Notes under the pieces: model-generated
Databases searched by the model: none
The model's input: the letters and a program-made list of their open reading frames with translations, nothing else
Told to the model about the DNA's origin: nothing
Part shown: piece by piece, positions 43,053 through 52,530 of the stretch
Numbering within the stretch: the first letter of the stretch is position 1
Layout of the letters: each line of letters starts with the position of its first letter
Position numbers and translations under genes: made by a program
Assembly (NCBI GenBank): GCA_046294735.1
Contig: JBKBKB010000007.1
Span: forward strand, 114,612-178,611
Direction: 5' to 3'
Length of the DNA stretch: 64,000 bases
Source: 34-65-8 sp046294735
GTDB taxonomy: Bacteria; Pseudomonadota; Alphaproteobacteria; Sphingomonadales; Sphingomonadaceae

Positions 43053-43463
43053 TTATTCCCCGGCCATGTCCAGCACTATCTGCCACTCTTCCGGCGTCAC
43101 TTCGCTGACCGACAGACGTGACAGTTTGACCAGTTCCATGCCTTCAAGGCGCGGTTCGGCCTTGACCTGCTTCAAAGTGACCGGATGCGCCAGCTTGCGC
43201 ACCGGCTTTACTCTGACCGCCGCCCACTTGCCTTCCGGATCGGTCGGATCGGTGATGCCGGAAACCGAAACCTCGGCAATTCCGACAATCTCAAGCCCGA
43301 TGTTGGAATGATAGAAGAATGCCTGTTCACCCACCTGCATGGCGGCCAGATTGTTCTTGGCCCGATGATTGCGCACCCCATCCCACGTGCCCTCGCCTTC
43401 CGCCACTAGGTCATCCCAGCTATAGACATCGGGTTCGGATTTCATCAGCCAGTATCGTGACAC
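43053..43463 (-). CDS. EVE domain protein
   Basis: 136-residue EVE (PUA-like) domain protein. WLMKSEPDVYSWDDL at the N-terminus, TWDGVRNHRAKNNLAAMQVGEQAFFYHS in the middle and a C-terminal LVKLSRLSVSEVT segment are family hallmarks, shared with eukaryotic THYN1. EVE folds are suggested readers of modified nucleobases; the biological role in bacteria is not defined. It is complete and stands alone. Confidence 0.95.
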   Translation of the reverse strand: MSRYWLMKSEPDVYSWDDLVAEGEGTWDGVRNHRAKNNLAAMQVGEQAFFYHSNIGLEIVGIAEVSVSGITDPTDPEGKWAAVRVKPVRKLAHPVTLKQVKAEPRLEGMELVKLSRLSVSEVTPEEWQIVLDMAGE

Positions 43464-43584
43464 ACTTCATCTCCGGTTCGCACTCCAGCCCCCTGTGGCA
43501 GGGAATTAACCGGTTGTTCAAGCACCTGTGCGAATGCTTCAGCACAACAACCGGGGGCAAGACCGCGCAAGCGGCATCATCAGC

Positions 43585-45267
43585 ATGGGCACAGTCACGA
43601 GCACCGGCGACAATCGCCTCGAAACCGCCAAGCGCCACGACCAGAGCAAGGTCCGCGCCGACCGCGACGTAGTGGCTCTGGGCATTGCCGCTGCTGCCAT
43701 CATCATGTTCGTGGGCACCGGCGGCGCAATCATGCCGCAGATCCTGCGCAGTTGGATGGGGACAGGCGACGGACCCAGCACCCTGCTGGTCAATGCGGTG
43801 CTGCTCAACATTGCCCTGATCATATTCGGCTGGCGCCGCTATCGCGAACTCCTCGGCGAAATCGAGGAACGGCGACGAGCTGAGGAAAAGGCGCGCGAAC
43901 TGGCGCATACCGATCCCCTGACCGGCTGCCTCAACCGGCGCAGCGTTGGCGAACAGACCGACCGCCTGATCGGGGAACAGGCCGCCATTGGCGGGCGGGT
44001 CGCATTCCTCATGATCGATCTCGACAACTTCAAGCAAATCAATGACTATCACGGGCACAGCAGCGGTGACCGGTTACTGGTAACCGTGGCTGACCGGATG
44101 CGTGAACTCCTACCTCCGGGTGCCATCCTGGCAAGGATCGGCGGCGACGAATTCGCCTGCGTCGCGCCATGCACCACCTGTGACGCCGACCAGATCGGCA
44201 CCTTTGCCGCTCGGCTGGTCGAACGGGTTTCAAAACCGGTCCGGTTCGGCGAGCACCCGGTGGAAATCACGGTTTCGGTCGGTATCGCCACGACCGACAA
44301 CGGTGCCGAAGATGCCGCACGGCTGATGCACTATGCCGATGTCGCGATGTATCACGCCAAGAAGCTGGGCAAGAACCGCTGTTGCTGGTTTGAGCCTGCA
44401 CTGGAAAACGCCCTGCGGATGCGCCAGCGGCTGGAGCAGGGCATTCGTCAGGGGATAGATAACAGCGAGTTCGTTCCCTTTTACGAACAGCAGGTCGATC
44501 TGCAGACCCTTCGGCTGACCGGGTTCGAAATGCTGGCCCGGTGGGATAATCCCGAGATGATCGGGACGGGGCCGGAAACCTTCATTCCGGTGGCCGAGGA
44601 TATGGGCCTGATCGCCGACCTATCCTTCATGGTAATCGGCAAGGCTCTGGACGATGCCAAACAGTGGGACCCCAGGCTGACCTTGTCGGTCAACATCTCA
44701 CCATATCAACTGCGTGATCCATGGTTTTCGCAGAAACTCCTCAAGCTGCTGGTCGAACACAATTTCCCGCCCGAACGGCTGGATGTCGAGATCACTGAAA
44801 ACGCTCTGCTGGAGAACCTGGCGCTGGTCCGGTCGATGATTACTAGCCTGCGTAACCAGGGGGTGCGGATCAGCCTCGACGACTTCGGCACCGGATATTC
44901 CAGCCTGGCTCAATTGCGCAATCTGCCGTTCGACAGGCTGAAGATCGACCGCAGTTTCGTCAGCGAACTGCGCGAAGACGGATCGGGCGCAAAGATCGTC
45001 GATGCCATCATCCGGCTTGGCGACGGGCTTGACATGCCGGTCACGGCCGAAGGGGTAGAGGACGAGGTGATCCTCGCCGCGCTGGCCAAGTTTCACAGCC
45101 TCAAGGCGCAGGGCTATCACTTCGGGCGACCGGAAAACGCCGCCGAAGTGCGGACGCGGCTGGCCGGTCTCGGCCTGCTGCTGCAGGATGCCACAGACGG
45201 GCCTGAAGCCCCTGAAGTGCAGGCACCGAAAGTGTCAGAACCGGCCCCGGCCCGCAGACAGGCTTGA
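43585..45267 (+). CDS. Membrane-anchored GGDEF-EAL protein
   Basis: 560-residue c-di-GMP protein with two N-terminal membrane segments (ALGIAAAAIIMFVG and LLVNAVLLNIALIIFGW), a short coiled linker (EIEERRRAEEKAREL), then GGDEF with intact RIGGDEFAC, and an EAL domain with EML in place of EAL (GFEMLARWDN) but intact EITENALL, DDFGTGYSSLAQL, KIDRSFV, TAEGVED and QGYHFGRP. Both domains could be active. No sensor domain beyond the membrane part. Start at ATG 43585 or GTG 43528/ATG 43534 is unresolved. Confidence 0.9.
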   Translation: MGTVTSTGDNRLETAKRHDQSKVRADRDVVALGIAAAAIIMFVGTGGAIMPQILRSWMGTGDGPSTLLVNAVLLNIALIIFGWRRYRELLGEIEERRRAEEKARELAHTDPLTGCLNRRSVGEQTDRLIGEQAAIGGRVAFLMIDLDNFKQINDYHGHSSGDRLLVTVADRMRELLPPGAILARIGGDEFACVAPCTTCDADQIGTFAARLVERVSKPVRFGEHPVEITVSVGIATTDNGAEDAARLMHYADVAMYHAKKLGKNRCCWFEPALENALRMRQRLEQGIRQGIDNSEFVPFYEQQVDLQTLRLTGFEMLARWDNPEMIGTGPETFIPVAEDMGLIADLSFMVIGKALDDAKQWDPRLTLSVNISPYQLRDPWFSQKLLKLLVEHNFPPERLDVEITENALLENLALVRSMITSLRNQGVRISLDDFGTGYSSLAQLRNLPFDRLKIDRSFVSELREDGSGAKIVDAIIRLGDGLDMPVTAEGVEDEVILAALAKFHSLKAQGYHFGRPENAAEVRTRLAGLGLLLQDATDGPEAPEVQAPKVSEPAPARRQA

Positions 45268-45305
45268 TCCCGGCGCGACTGGACGGCGGCGCATCGCACC
45301 CCTAG

Positions 45306-46127
45306 ATGCGGTGGATGGTGCGTGTCCCGTTCATCAAGATGCATGGCCTCGGCAACGACTTTGTCGTCATCGATGCGCGGGACAGCGTTCTGCCGCACGA
45401 TATGTCTGCCCCGATGGCGGCCCGTCTTTCCGACCGCCATACCGGCATCGGCTGCGATCAGCTGATAATGCTCGAACCCTGTGTAGCAGCTGATTTCCGG
45501 ATGCGCATTTTCAACGCCGACGGGGGCGAAGTGGAGGCATGCGGCAATGCCAGCCGCGCCGTTGCCCTGCTTCACGGCAAACCCGCCCGGGTCGAAACCG
45601 CGGGCGGAACCATAGCGCTGGAGCCGGTGCCAGGGGGGGCGCGGGTGGATATGGGCCTGCCCCGGTTGGGGTGGGAGGATATCCCGCTGGCCTACCCGAT
45701 GGACACTCTGGACATGCCGGCGGCGTGGGAGGAACTGGCCGGGCCAGTCGCGGTCAATGTTGGCAATCCCCATGCGGTGTTCTTCGTGACTGATGCCGAT
45801 GCAGTCGATCTCGCCCGCCTTGGCCCCCTGATCGAGCACGACGCGCTGTTTCCGCAGCGAGTCAACGTCAATGTCGCTTCGGTCCACGGCAATGCAATCA
45901 CGCTGCGGGTTTGGGAACGCGGCGCCGGACTGACCCGGGCCTGCGGCACCGGGGCCTGCGCAACGGCAGTAGCGGCGATCAGACGGCGGCTGGTTACTTC
46001 TCCGGTCACAGTGAGCCTGCCTGGCGGCGATCTGACCATCGAATGGGACGGTTCGGGCCCGGTGTTCATGACCGGGCCAGCCAGCGAGAGCTTTCGCGGC
46101 ACCTTCGCGTGGAATGACTTCGCATGA
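45306..46127 (+). CDS. dapF: Diaminopimelate epimerase
   Basis: Interconverts LL- and meso-diaminopimelate for lysine and peptidoglycan. The two catalytic cysteines lie in EACGNASRAVA (usual GNG-R motif here GNAS-R) and in CGTGACATA; KMHGLGNDFVVID opens the protein. The frame has a stop just before ATG 45306; GTG 45318 would give the usual MRVPFIKMHG-type start. The stop overlaps mtaB by four bases, heading a dapF-mtaB-ftsY-yciB operon. Confidence 0.96.
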   Translation: MRWMVRVPFIKMHGLGNDFVVIDARDSVLPHDMSAPMAARLSDRHTGIGCDQLIMLEPCVAADFRMRIFNADGGEVEACGNASRAVALLHGKPARVETAGGTIALEPVPGGARVDMGLPRLGWEDIPLAYPMDTLDMPAAWEELAGPVAVNVGNPHAVFFVTDADAVDLARLGPLIEHDALFPQRVNVNVASVHGNAITLRVWERGAGLTRACGTGACATAVAAIRRRLVTSPVTVSLPGGDLTIEWDGSGPVFMTGPASESFRGTFAWNDFA

Positions 46128-47305
46128 GTGCGCCCGGTGCAGAGGTGATCTCGCTCGGCTGCCGCATGAACCTGGCGGAAAGCAGGGAGATCCGCGACCT
46201 GCTGTCGGGCGAAACCGGCGTCGTCGTGGTCAACAGCTGCGCTGTTACCGCCGAAGCGGTGCGGCAGACCCGTCAGGCAATCCGCCGCGCCCGGCGCGAA
46301 CGGCCCCAGGCGCGCTTGCTGGTGACCGGCTGCGCAGCAGAGACCGAGCGGGCATCACTGGCCTCGATGCCCGAGGTGGACGGCATCATCCCCAATGCGG
46401 CCAAGCTTGACCCACGCGCCTGGAATGCACCGCAACCGGCGGCAAGCGCACCGAGGCACCATACCCGCGCGTTCGTGGCGGTGCAGAACGGATGCGATCA
46501 TGCCTGCACGTTCTGCATCATCCCGGCCGGGCGCGGCGCGAGCCGCTCGCTGCCGGTTGCGCTGGTATTGCGGCAAGTTGAAGCGGAGCTCGCTGCCAGC
46601 GCGGCGGAGATCGTGCTGACCGGGGTAGACCTGACCAGCTGGGGGCACGATCAGCCGGACGGGCTGCGGCTTGGCGACCTGGTTAGGGCCATCCTCGATG
46701 CGTTTCCTGCTCTCCCCCGCCTGCGCCTCTCGTCAGTGGACGGGGTTGAGATCGATCAGCTGCTGCTGGACCTGCTGGGCAGCGAAGATCGGGTGATGCC
46801 CCATGTGCATCTGTCCTTGCAGCATGGGGCCGACCTGATGCTCAAGCGAATGAAGCGCCGCCATTTGCGCCGTGATGCCGTATCTCTGGTCGAGCGGCTG
46901 CGTGCTTCCCGCCCCGATATTGCGGTCGGTGCAGACCTGATCGCAGGCTTTCCGACCGAAAGTGCAGCGCATCATGCCGAAAACCTCTCGATCATCCGCG
47001 GGCTGCCGATCGTTCACGGCCATATCTTTCCCTACTCTCCTCGCCCCGGAACCCCGGCAGCGCGAATGCCGCAGCTGCCGCGCGAGGTCATTCGCCAGCG
47101 CGCTGCCGAGCTGCGGGAGACGGTCGCGCAGACCCGCAGCGAGTGGCTCTGCACGCTTGTGGGCAAGCCGCTGTCGGTGCTCGCCGAGCGCGACGGCACC
47201 GGCTACTCCCCCGAATACGCCCGCGTTGCCCTTCCCCCCGGGACGCATGCGGGCACGATCATCACAATGACCCCGCGCCGGGTCGAACAAGGCATGCTCG
47301 CATGA
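46124..47305 (+). CDS. mtaB: tRNA ct6A/t6A37 methylthiotransferase MtaB
   Basis: Radical-SAM enzyme that adds a methylthio group to t6A37 in tRNA. N-terminal cluster-binding domain (SLGCRMNLAES, NSCAVTAEAV, VTGCAAE), then the radical-SAM triad in CDHACTFCIIP, HLSLQHGADLMLKRMKR and GFPTESAAH. At 393 aa with no separate long TRAM, it is of MtaB rather than MiaB/RimO type. Overlaps dapF and ftsY. Confidence 0.92.
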   Translation: MSAPGAEVISLGCRMNLAESREIRDLLSGETGVVVVNSCAVTAEAVRQTRQAIRRARRERPQARLLVTGCAAETERASLASMPEVDGIIPNAAKLDPRAWNAPQPAASAPRHHTRAFVAVQNGCDHACTFCIIPAGRGASRSLPVALVLRQVEAELAASAAEIVLTGVDLTSWGHDQPDGLRLGDLVRAILDAFPALPRLRLSSVDGVEIDQLLLDLLGSEDRVMPHVHLSLQHGADLMLKRMKRRHLRRDAVSLVERLRASRPDIAVGADLIAGFPTESAAHHAENLSIIRGLPIVHGHIFPYSPRPGTPAARMPQLPREVIRQRAAELRETVAQTRSEWLCTLVGKPLSVLAERDGTGYSPEYARVALPPGTHAGTIITMTPRRVEQGMLA

Positions 47306-48228
47306 ACGACAAGCAAAGCTGGGCGCAGCGCCTGTTCGGCGGCTTCCGCAAGACCTCGGAACGGTTAAGCGAAAATCTGACAGCGGCCGTCTCCACCGCC
47401 AAGCTCGACGATGCCACCCTCGACGATGTCGAGGATGCACTTATCATGTCCGATCTTGGGCCGAGTGCAGCCCGGCGCATCCGAGAACGGTTGCGGGAAA
47501 AACGGTTCGGGCTGGAAATCAGCCAGCAGGAGCTGAAGGAAGCAGTGGCCGAGGAAATCGCGGCCATCCTGCGCACCGTCGCAAAGCCGCTTGAAGTCAC
47601 TGCCTTCCCCCGCCCGCAGGTGGTGCTGGTGATCGGCGTCAACGGCAGCGGCAAGACCACCACCATCGCCAAGCTCGCCCACCTGTTCAAGGAAGACGAC
47701 TATGCCGTGATGCTGGCGGCTGGCGACACCTTCCGTGCCGCCGCTATCGGTCAGCTTGCGACATGGGCCGAGCGCGCTGGCGTACCCATTATCCGCGGTC
47801 CGGAAGGGGGCGACCCGGCTTCCATCGTGTTCGATGCGGTCAAGGCCGCGACCGACATCGGCACGGACGTGCTGATCGTCGACACTGCGGGCCGCTTGCA
47901 GAACAAGCGCGAACTGATGGACGAACTGGCCAAGATCCGCAAAGTGCTCGGCCGCCTCAATCCCGCGGCCCCGCATGACGTGGTGCTGGTGCTTGATGCC
48001 ACCAACGGCCAGAATGCTCTCAGCCAGATCGACGTGTTCCGCGAAGTCGCCGGGGTAACGGGCCTGATCATGACCAAGCTGGACGGCACAGCGCGCGGCG
48101 GGGTGCTGGTGGCAGCCGCAGAGCAGTATGGCCTGCCGATCCACGCCATCGGCGTGGGCGAGAAAATGGACGATCTGCGCCCGTTCGATCCCGACCTGGT
48201 GGCGCGCGTGATTGCAGGAGTGGCCTGA
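47302..48228 (+). CDS. ftsY: Signal recognition particle receptor FtsY
   Basis: SRP-receptor GTPase that docks ribosome-nascent chains at the membrane. A short N domain (RLFGGFRKTSERLSENLTAA) precedes the NG core with P-loop GVNGSGKTTTIAKLA, DTFRAAAIGQLATWA, DTAGRLQNKRELMDEL and TKLDGTARGGVL. It lacks the long acidic A domain of E. coli FtsY, normal in alphaproteobacteria. Starts at ATG 47302, overlapping mtaB (ATGA), and its stop overlaps yciB (TGATG). Confidence 0.98.
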   Translation: MNDKQSWAQRLFGGFRKTSERLSENLTAAVSTAKLDDATLDDVEDALIMSDLGPSAARRIRERLREKRFGLEISQQELKEAVAEEIAAILRTVAKPLEVTAFPRPQVVLVIGVNGSGKTTTIAKLAHLFKEDDYAVMLAAGDTFRAAAIGQLATWAERAGVPIIRGPEGGDPASIVFDAVKAATDIGTDVLIVDTAGRLQNKRELMDELAKIRKVLGRLNPAAPHDVVLVLDATNGQNALSQIDVFREVAGVTGLIMTKLDGTARGGVLVAAAEQYGLPIHAIGVGEKMDDLRPFDPDLVARVIAGVA

Positions 48229-48869
48229 TGAAAGATGAGACCAAGAAGCCGACAGGATGGCTCAATATCCTCGTCGATTACGGGCCGTTGCTGGTGTTCC
48301 TCGGGGTCTACAAGTACAATGCTCCGGCGGAGCCCGGCCCGATTGGCGAAATCGCGGCAGTCATCCAGGGTACGATCGCCTTCATGATCGCCGCGGTCAT
48401 CGCCCTGGTTTTTTCCAAGTTGAAGTTCGGCCGGGTTTCACCGATGCTGATCCTGTCGACATCGCTGATCATCGGCTTCGGCGCACTGACGATCTGGCTG
48501 CAGGACGAACGCTTCATCCAGCTCAAGCCGACCGTGATTTACCTGTTTTTTGGCGTCGTCCTGCTGATCGGCTGGCTGCGCGGCAAGGCCCTGTTGCAGG
48601 TGTTGTTGGAAGCCGCGTTCGAGGGGCTGAGCCGTGAAGGCTGGCTCAAACTTTCGCGCAACTGGGCAGTGTTCTTCTTCGCCCTTGCCGGGCTCAACGA
48701 AGCGCTTCGCGCTACGCTCAGCTTCGAATCCTGGCTCTGGGCCAAGTTCTGGGTGTTCATGCCGCTGACCTTCCTGTTCACATTCAGCCAGATCCCCATG
48801 CTGCTCAAGCACGGCCTGTCGCTGGACCAAGGTGAGAAAGAAGCGGAAGTCCCTCCCCCCACCTCCTGA
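48228..48869 (+). CDS. yciB: YciB/IspZ-type inner membrane septation protein
   Basis: 213-residue protein with five to six membrane helices. NILVDYGPLLVFLGVYKY, KPTVIYLFFGVVLLIG and LSRNWAVFFFALAGLNEALR are typical of the YciB/intracellular septation protein A family, involved in cell envelope integrity. Last gene of the dapF-mtaB-ftsY operon, convergent with kup. Confidence 0.93.
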   Translation: MKDETKKPTGWLNILVDYGPLLVFLGVYKYNAPAEPGPIGEIAAVIQGTIAFMIAAVIALVFSKLKFGRVSPMLILSTSLIIGFGALTIWLQDERFIQLKPTVIYLFFGVVLLIGWLRGKALLQVLLEAAFEGLSREGWLKLSRNWAVFFFALAGLNEALRATLSFESWLWAKFWVFMPLTFLFTFSQIPMLLKHGLSLDQGEKEAEVPPPTS

Positions 48870-48882
48870 GCCCGTTCCCGGG

Positions 48883-50811
48883 TCAGATCTCGACCTGGCT
48901 ACCCAGTTCCACAACCCGGTTGGTCGGCAGGCGGAAGAACTCCATTGCGGTCGCGGCATTGCGCAGCATCCAGGCGAAGATTTTTTCGCGCCACAGCGCC
49001 ATCCCCGGATTGGCCGACGGCAGCAGGGTCTGGCGGCTGAGGAAGAAGCTGGTCTGCATCATGTCGAACTCGCCGCCACACCGCTCCATCTTCTTCAGGC
49101 CAAGCGGAACGTTGGTCTCTTCCATGAAGCCATAGTGCAGCACCGCGCGATAGAATCCGTCGCCCAGCTCGTGATACTCGCACCGTGCTTCGGGATCGAC
49201 GTAGGGCACATCGGCAATCGCCACCGTCAGGATCACGACCCGTTCGTGGATCACCTTGTTGTGCTTGATATTGTGCAACAGCGCAGAGGGCACCCCGCCG
49301 GTGGTCGAAGCCATGAAGATGGCCGTGCCGGGCACGCGGGTGGCGCTGTTCTTGGCTGACTTGGCGAAGATCTCCATAGGCAGGGCAACTTCGGTCATCC
49401 GCTCCCGCATCAGGCGGCGGCCCTTGGCCCAGGTCGTCAGCAGAGTGAAGGCAATCGCCCCAACCATCAGCGGGAACCAGCCCCCGTCAGGCACCTTGAC
49501 CAGATTGGCAAGGAAGTAGGCTCCGTCCACGATCAGGAACAGGATCATGACCGGCGCGGCATACCACCACTTCCACTTCCACACCCCAACGAATAGGACC
49601 CCCATCAGAAGGGTGTCCAGTGTCACCGCCCCGGTCACTGCAATCCCGTAGGCCGAGGCCAGGTTGGACGAGTTCTGGAAAGTCAGCACCAGAATGATGA
49701 CCGCAATCATCAACGCCCAGTTGATGAACGGGATGTAGATCTGTCCGCCTTCGGTCTCGCTGGTGTGGCGAATGGAAAGGCGCGGAATATACCCCATCTG
49801 GATCGCCTGATGGGTGATGGAGAATGCCCCCGAAATCACAGCCTGACTGGCAATGAAAGTGGCCATGGTTGCCAGAAACACCAGCGGCAGCCGCCATTCC
49901 TCGGATGCAAGGAAGAAGAACGGATTCCGGATCGCCTCCGCAGCTTCCGCGTGTGGTAGCGCTATGATCATCGCGCCCTGCCCGAAATAGTTCAGCAACA
50001 GGCAGGGCATGACAAACCCGAACCATGACAGCCGCATCGGTCCGCGGCCGAAATGGCCCATATCGGAATAGAGCGCTTCGGACCCGGTGACCGCAAGCAC
50101 GACCGAGCCCAGGGCGAGGAAGGCCAACCACTTGTCGACGATGAAGAATTGGATCGCGTACCACGGGTTCAATGCCCACAGGATCTCAGGATGCTGGATG
50201 ATTTGCGCCGTGCCCAGCACTGCAATCACGCTGAAGTAAAAGATCATGACTGGCGCAAACAGCGCCCCCACCTTGGCTGTGCCACGCTTTTGCAGGAGGA
50301 ACAGGCACACCAGCAGGGTAAGCGCGATCGGAATGACCAACGGATCGAGCCGGTGGTCGACCACGGTCAGACCCTCGACCGCTGACAACACCGAAATCGC
50401 CGGGGTAATCATGCTGTCGCCGTAGAACAGTGCCGTCGCAAATACGCCCAGCAAGACCGCGAGCCAGCCATAGCGGGAGGTGCTGATATGACTGGAGATC
50501 AGTGCAACCAATGCAAGGCTACCGCCCTGCCCCTTGTTGTCTGCCCGCATGAGGATCGACACATACTGGATCGAGACGACCAGCGTCATCGACCAGAAGA
50601 TCAGGCTGACCACGCCCAGGACATGCAACTGGTCGATCGCGAGCGGGTTCGGGCCGACGAACGTTTCGCGAAAGGCATACAGGGGACTGGTGCCGATATC
50701 GCCGAACACCACCCCAATGGCACCAAACGCAAGCGCAGCCTTGGTTGCGCCGTGCTTGCCATGCGTGCCATGAGCCGATGCAGGAACGGAGGCGGGAGCG
50801 GTTTCGCTCAT
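48883..50811 (-). CDS. kup: Kup potassium uptake permease
   Basis: 642-residue K+:H+ symporter of the Kup/HAK family. FGAIGVVFGDIGTSPLYAFRET, ADNKGQGGSLALVAL, GDSMITPAISVLSAVEGL and the C-terminal cytoplasmic region (RVPGTAIFMAS, NKVIHERVVILTV) are present. Twelve membrane helices. Start ATG 50811 (MSETAP) rather than the upstream open frame. Monocistronic. Confidence 0.96.
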   Translation of the reverse strand: MSETAPASVPASAHGTHGKHGATKAALAFGAIGVVFGDIGTSPLYAFRETFVGPNPLAIDQLHVLGVVSLIFWSMTLVVSIQYVSILMRADNKGQGGSLALVALISSHISTSRYGWLAVLLGVFATALFYGDSMITPAISVLSAVEGLTVVDHRLDPLVIPIALTLLVCLFLLQKRGTAKVGALFAPVMIFYFSVIAVLGTAQIIQHPEILWALNPWYAIQFFIVDKWLAFLALGSVVLAVTGSEALYSDMGHFGRGPMRLSWFGFVMPCLLLNYFGQGAMIIALPHAEAAEAIRNPFFFLASEEWRLPLVFLATMATFIASQAVISGAFSITHQAIQMGYIPRLSIRHTSETEGGQIYIPFINWALMIAVIILVLTFQNSSNLASAYGIAVTGAVTLDTLLMGVLFVGVWKWKWWYAAPVMILFLIVDGAYFLANLVKVPDGGWFPLMVGAIAFTLLTTWAKGRRLMRERMTEVALPMEIFAKSAKNSATRVPGTAIFMASTTGGVPSALLHNIKHNKVIHERVVILTVAIADVPYVDPEARCEYHELGDGFYRAVLHYGFMEETNVPLGLKKMERCGGEFDMMQTSFFLSRQTLLPSANPGMALWREKIFAWMLRNAATAMEFFRLPTNRVVELGSQVEI

Positions 50812-50915
50812 CTTCGCGAATGTCCAATTGCGCCCCGCGAGTCTGGCGAAGCAAAGGGAGCGGCGCTTAGCAGCAACCCTTTTGCACTGCAATAAGCGCC
50901 GGGGCCAGTGCCTTG

Positions 50916-51602
50916 TTAGAGGCCCGGAGCAACCTCGGCGGGGGGTTGAGCCGGGGCCCGTTCAGGGGCCTGCGGCATCCCCTGCGCCAGCATGGCGTCT
51001 AGCTGGGCCAGCCGCTCCTGCATCGCCGGCAACCACTCGGCACCCTCCGGCGCGCGCTCGATCATCTGCGCCCATACGGTGCGTGCATCAGCGAACCGCT
51101 CGGTCCGAAGCAAGGCCACGCCGAGGAAGTAGGGCGGCGCAGGATGGGCCGGATCAATCGACTCGGCCTGGGCATAGGCATAGAGCGCTGCGGCCGTCGG
51201 CACGCCTTCCGCGTGCTCGACCAGAGTGTTGCCAAGCGCGATCCACGCTTCGGTGTCACGCGGGTTTTCCCGCAAGGCACCCCCCAGGATGCTGGCGGCA
51301 TCATCGAACCGGCCCTGGCGGGTATAACCGTCTGCCATGGTGACAAAGGCAGAGGGCGGCTGCGACGGGTCAAACAGCAACCGTCGCGCCTCGATCATCG
51401 CCGGGCCGACATTGCTGTCCCGCGTGGCCACCGGATCCTTCGGCGCACCGGCCAGTTGCGGGTTGGCTTGCATGGCATAACCAGCAAGGCCGAACAGCAG
51501 GCACGCCCCGAACATCATCCAGCCCGGGCGCGGCAACTTGGCGACAAAAGCGGCCACGGCGAAAGCGGCCAGGGCCAGCCCTAGTACCGATAACCAGCCC
51601 AT
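50916..51602 (-). CDS. ccmI: CcmI/CycH-like TPR cytochrome c maturation protein
   Basis: 228-residue protein with an N-terminal double-span membrane region followed by tetratricopeptide repeats (AFVTMADGYTRQGRFDDAASIL, WIALGNTLVEH, PPYFLGVALLRTERFADA). In ccm operons this protein presents apocytochrome c to the heme lyase CcmF/CcmH. The gene overlaps ccmH (TGATG). The proline-rich tail has no recognised domain. Last of the ccm run. Confidence 0.85.
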   Translation of the reverse strand: MGWLSVLGLALAAFAVAAFVAKLPRPGWMMFGACLLFGLAGYAMQANPQLAGAPKDPVATRDSNVGPAMIEARRLLFDPSQPPSAFVTMADGYTRQGRFDDAASILGGALRENPRDTEAWIALGNTLVEHAEGVPTAAALYAYAQAESIDPAHPAPPYFLGVALLRTERFADARTVWAQMIERAPEGAEWLPAMQERLAQLDAMLAQGMPQAPERAPAQPPAEVAPGL

Positions 51603-52009
51603 CACGATTTCCTAAGCTTGAGGCGGCGCCACAGGATCAGCCCTGCCACCAGCACCAGCACCAGCGGCATCACGAACAGCGGCCAGGTGGTGGAACTGAC
51701 CTTGGGTTCATAACTGACATAATCGCCGTATCGCTCCACCAGCCAGGTCCGGATCTCTTCCGGGCTTTCCCCTGCCATGATGCGGGTGCGGACCTGGTGG
51801 CGCATGTCACCCGCCATCGGCGCGTCACTGTCCGCAATCGACTGGCTCTGGCACTTGAGGCAGCGAAGCGTGTGCATCAGCTTCACGGCGATTTCTTCCT
51901 GCGCCGGATCATCCAGCTGGCGATAGGCGTAGGGTGCGGGCGGCAGCGTCTGCTGCGCCGCAACAGGGATGGCAACAAGCGCGGCCAGCAATGCCAGAAA
52001 TGCTTTCAT
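51602..52009 (-). CDS. ccmH: Cytochrome c maturation thiol oxidoreductase CcmH
   Basis: 135-residue periplasmic, membrane-tethered CcmH (CcmL-type). Signal peptide (residues 1-18, ending VAAQ), then a helical domain with the redox pair in LRCLKCQSQ, and a C-terminal membrane helix. It reduces the apocytochrome CXXCH disulfide for heme attachment. Overlaps ccmG and ccmI. Confidence 0.95.
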   Translation of the reverse strand: MKAFLALLAALVAIPVAAQQTLPPAPYAYRQLDDPAQEEIAVKLMHTLRCLKCQSQSIADSDAPMAGDMRHQVRTRIMAGESPEEIRTWLVERYGDYVSYEPKVSSTTWPLFVMPLVLVLVAGLILWRRLKLRKS

Positions 52010-52530
52010 GCCCCGGCCTCACGCAGCTTTTCCAGCAGGACCGGAATATCGCTGGCCCGGATATCGCCCATATGCTGGTAGGTAATCACCCCATTGCCGT
52101 CGATCACGAAGGTTTCCGGGACGCCCTGCGACCCGATCCCCAGCATGACTTCAGACAGGTCATCGGCGCCGATCCGTGAATAGGGATTGCCGTGCCGGGC
52201 AAGGAAACCGGCCACGTCTTCGCGCTGGTCCCGGATGGCGATACCGACAATGTCCACGCCCGAGACTCGGAGTTGTTCAAGGTAAGGCGCTTCGGCAATG
52301 CATGGCAGGCACCAACTGGCCCAGACATTGAGCAGCTTGGGCTTGCCATCACGGAAATCGGCATCACTGGCCCCGGGCAATCCGTCGAACGCCGGCTCCA
52401 GCGTGAAGGCGGGCAGCGGTTTGCCGATCATGGCCGAGCGGACAAATTCCTCCTTCGGCTGGGAGAGCTGGTAGCCGGCCAGACCGACAAACAGGGCGAA
52501 CGACGCCAGCGGGATCCACCACCAGCGCAT
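52006..52530 (-). CDS. ccmG: Thiol:disulfide interchange protein CcmG/DsbE
   Basis: 174-residue thioredoxin-fold protein with an N-terminal membrane anchor (WIPLASFALFVGLAGYQL) and the active-site WCLPC within NVWASWCLPC, followed by the cis-proline loop GVPETFVID. It passes reducing power to CcmH and apocytochrome c. Start ATG 52530 shares TAATG with the ccmF stop. Confidence 0.95.
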   Translation of the reverse strand: MRWWWIPLASFALFVGLAGYQLSQPKEEFVRSAMIGKPLPAFTLEPAFDGLPGASDADFRDGKPKLLNVWASWCLPCIAEAPYLEQLRVSGVDIVGIAIRDQREDVAGFLARHGNPYSRIGADDLSEVMLGIGSQGVPETFVIDGNGVITYQHMGDIRASDIPVLLEKLREAGA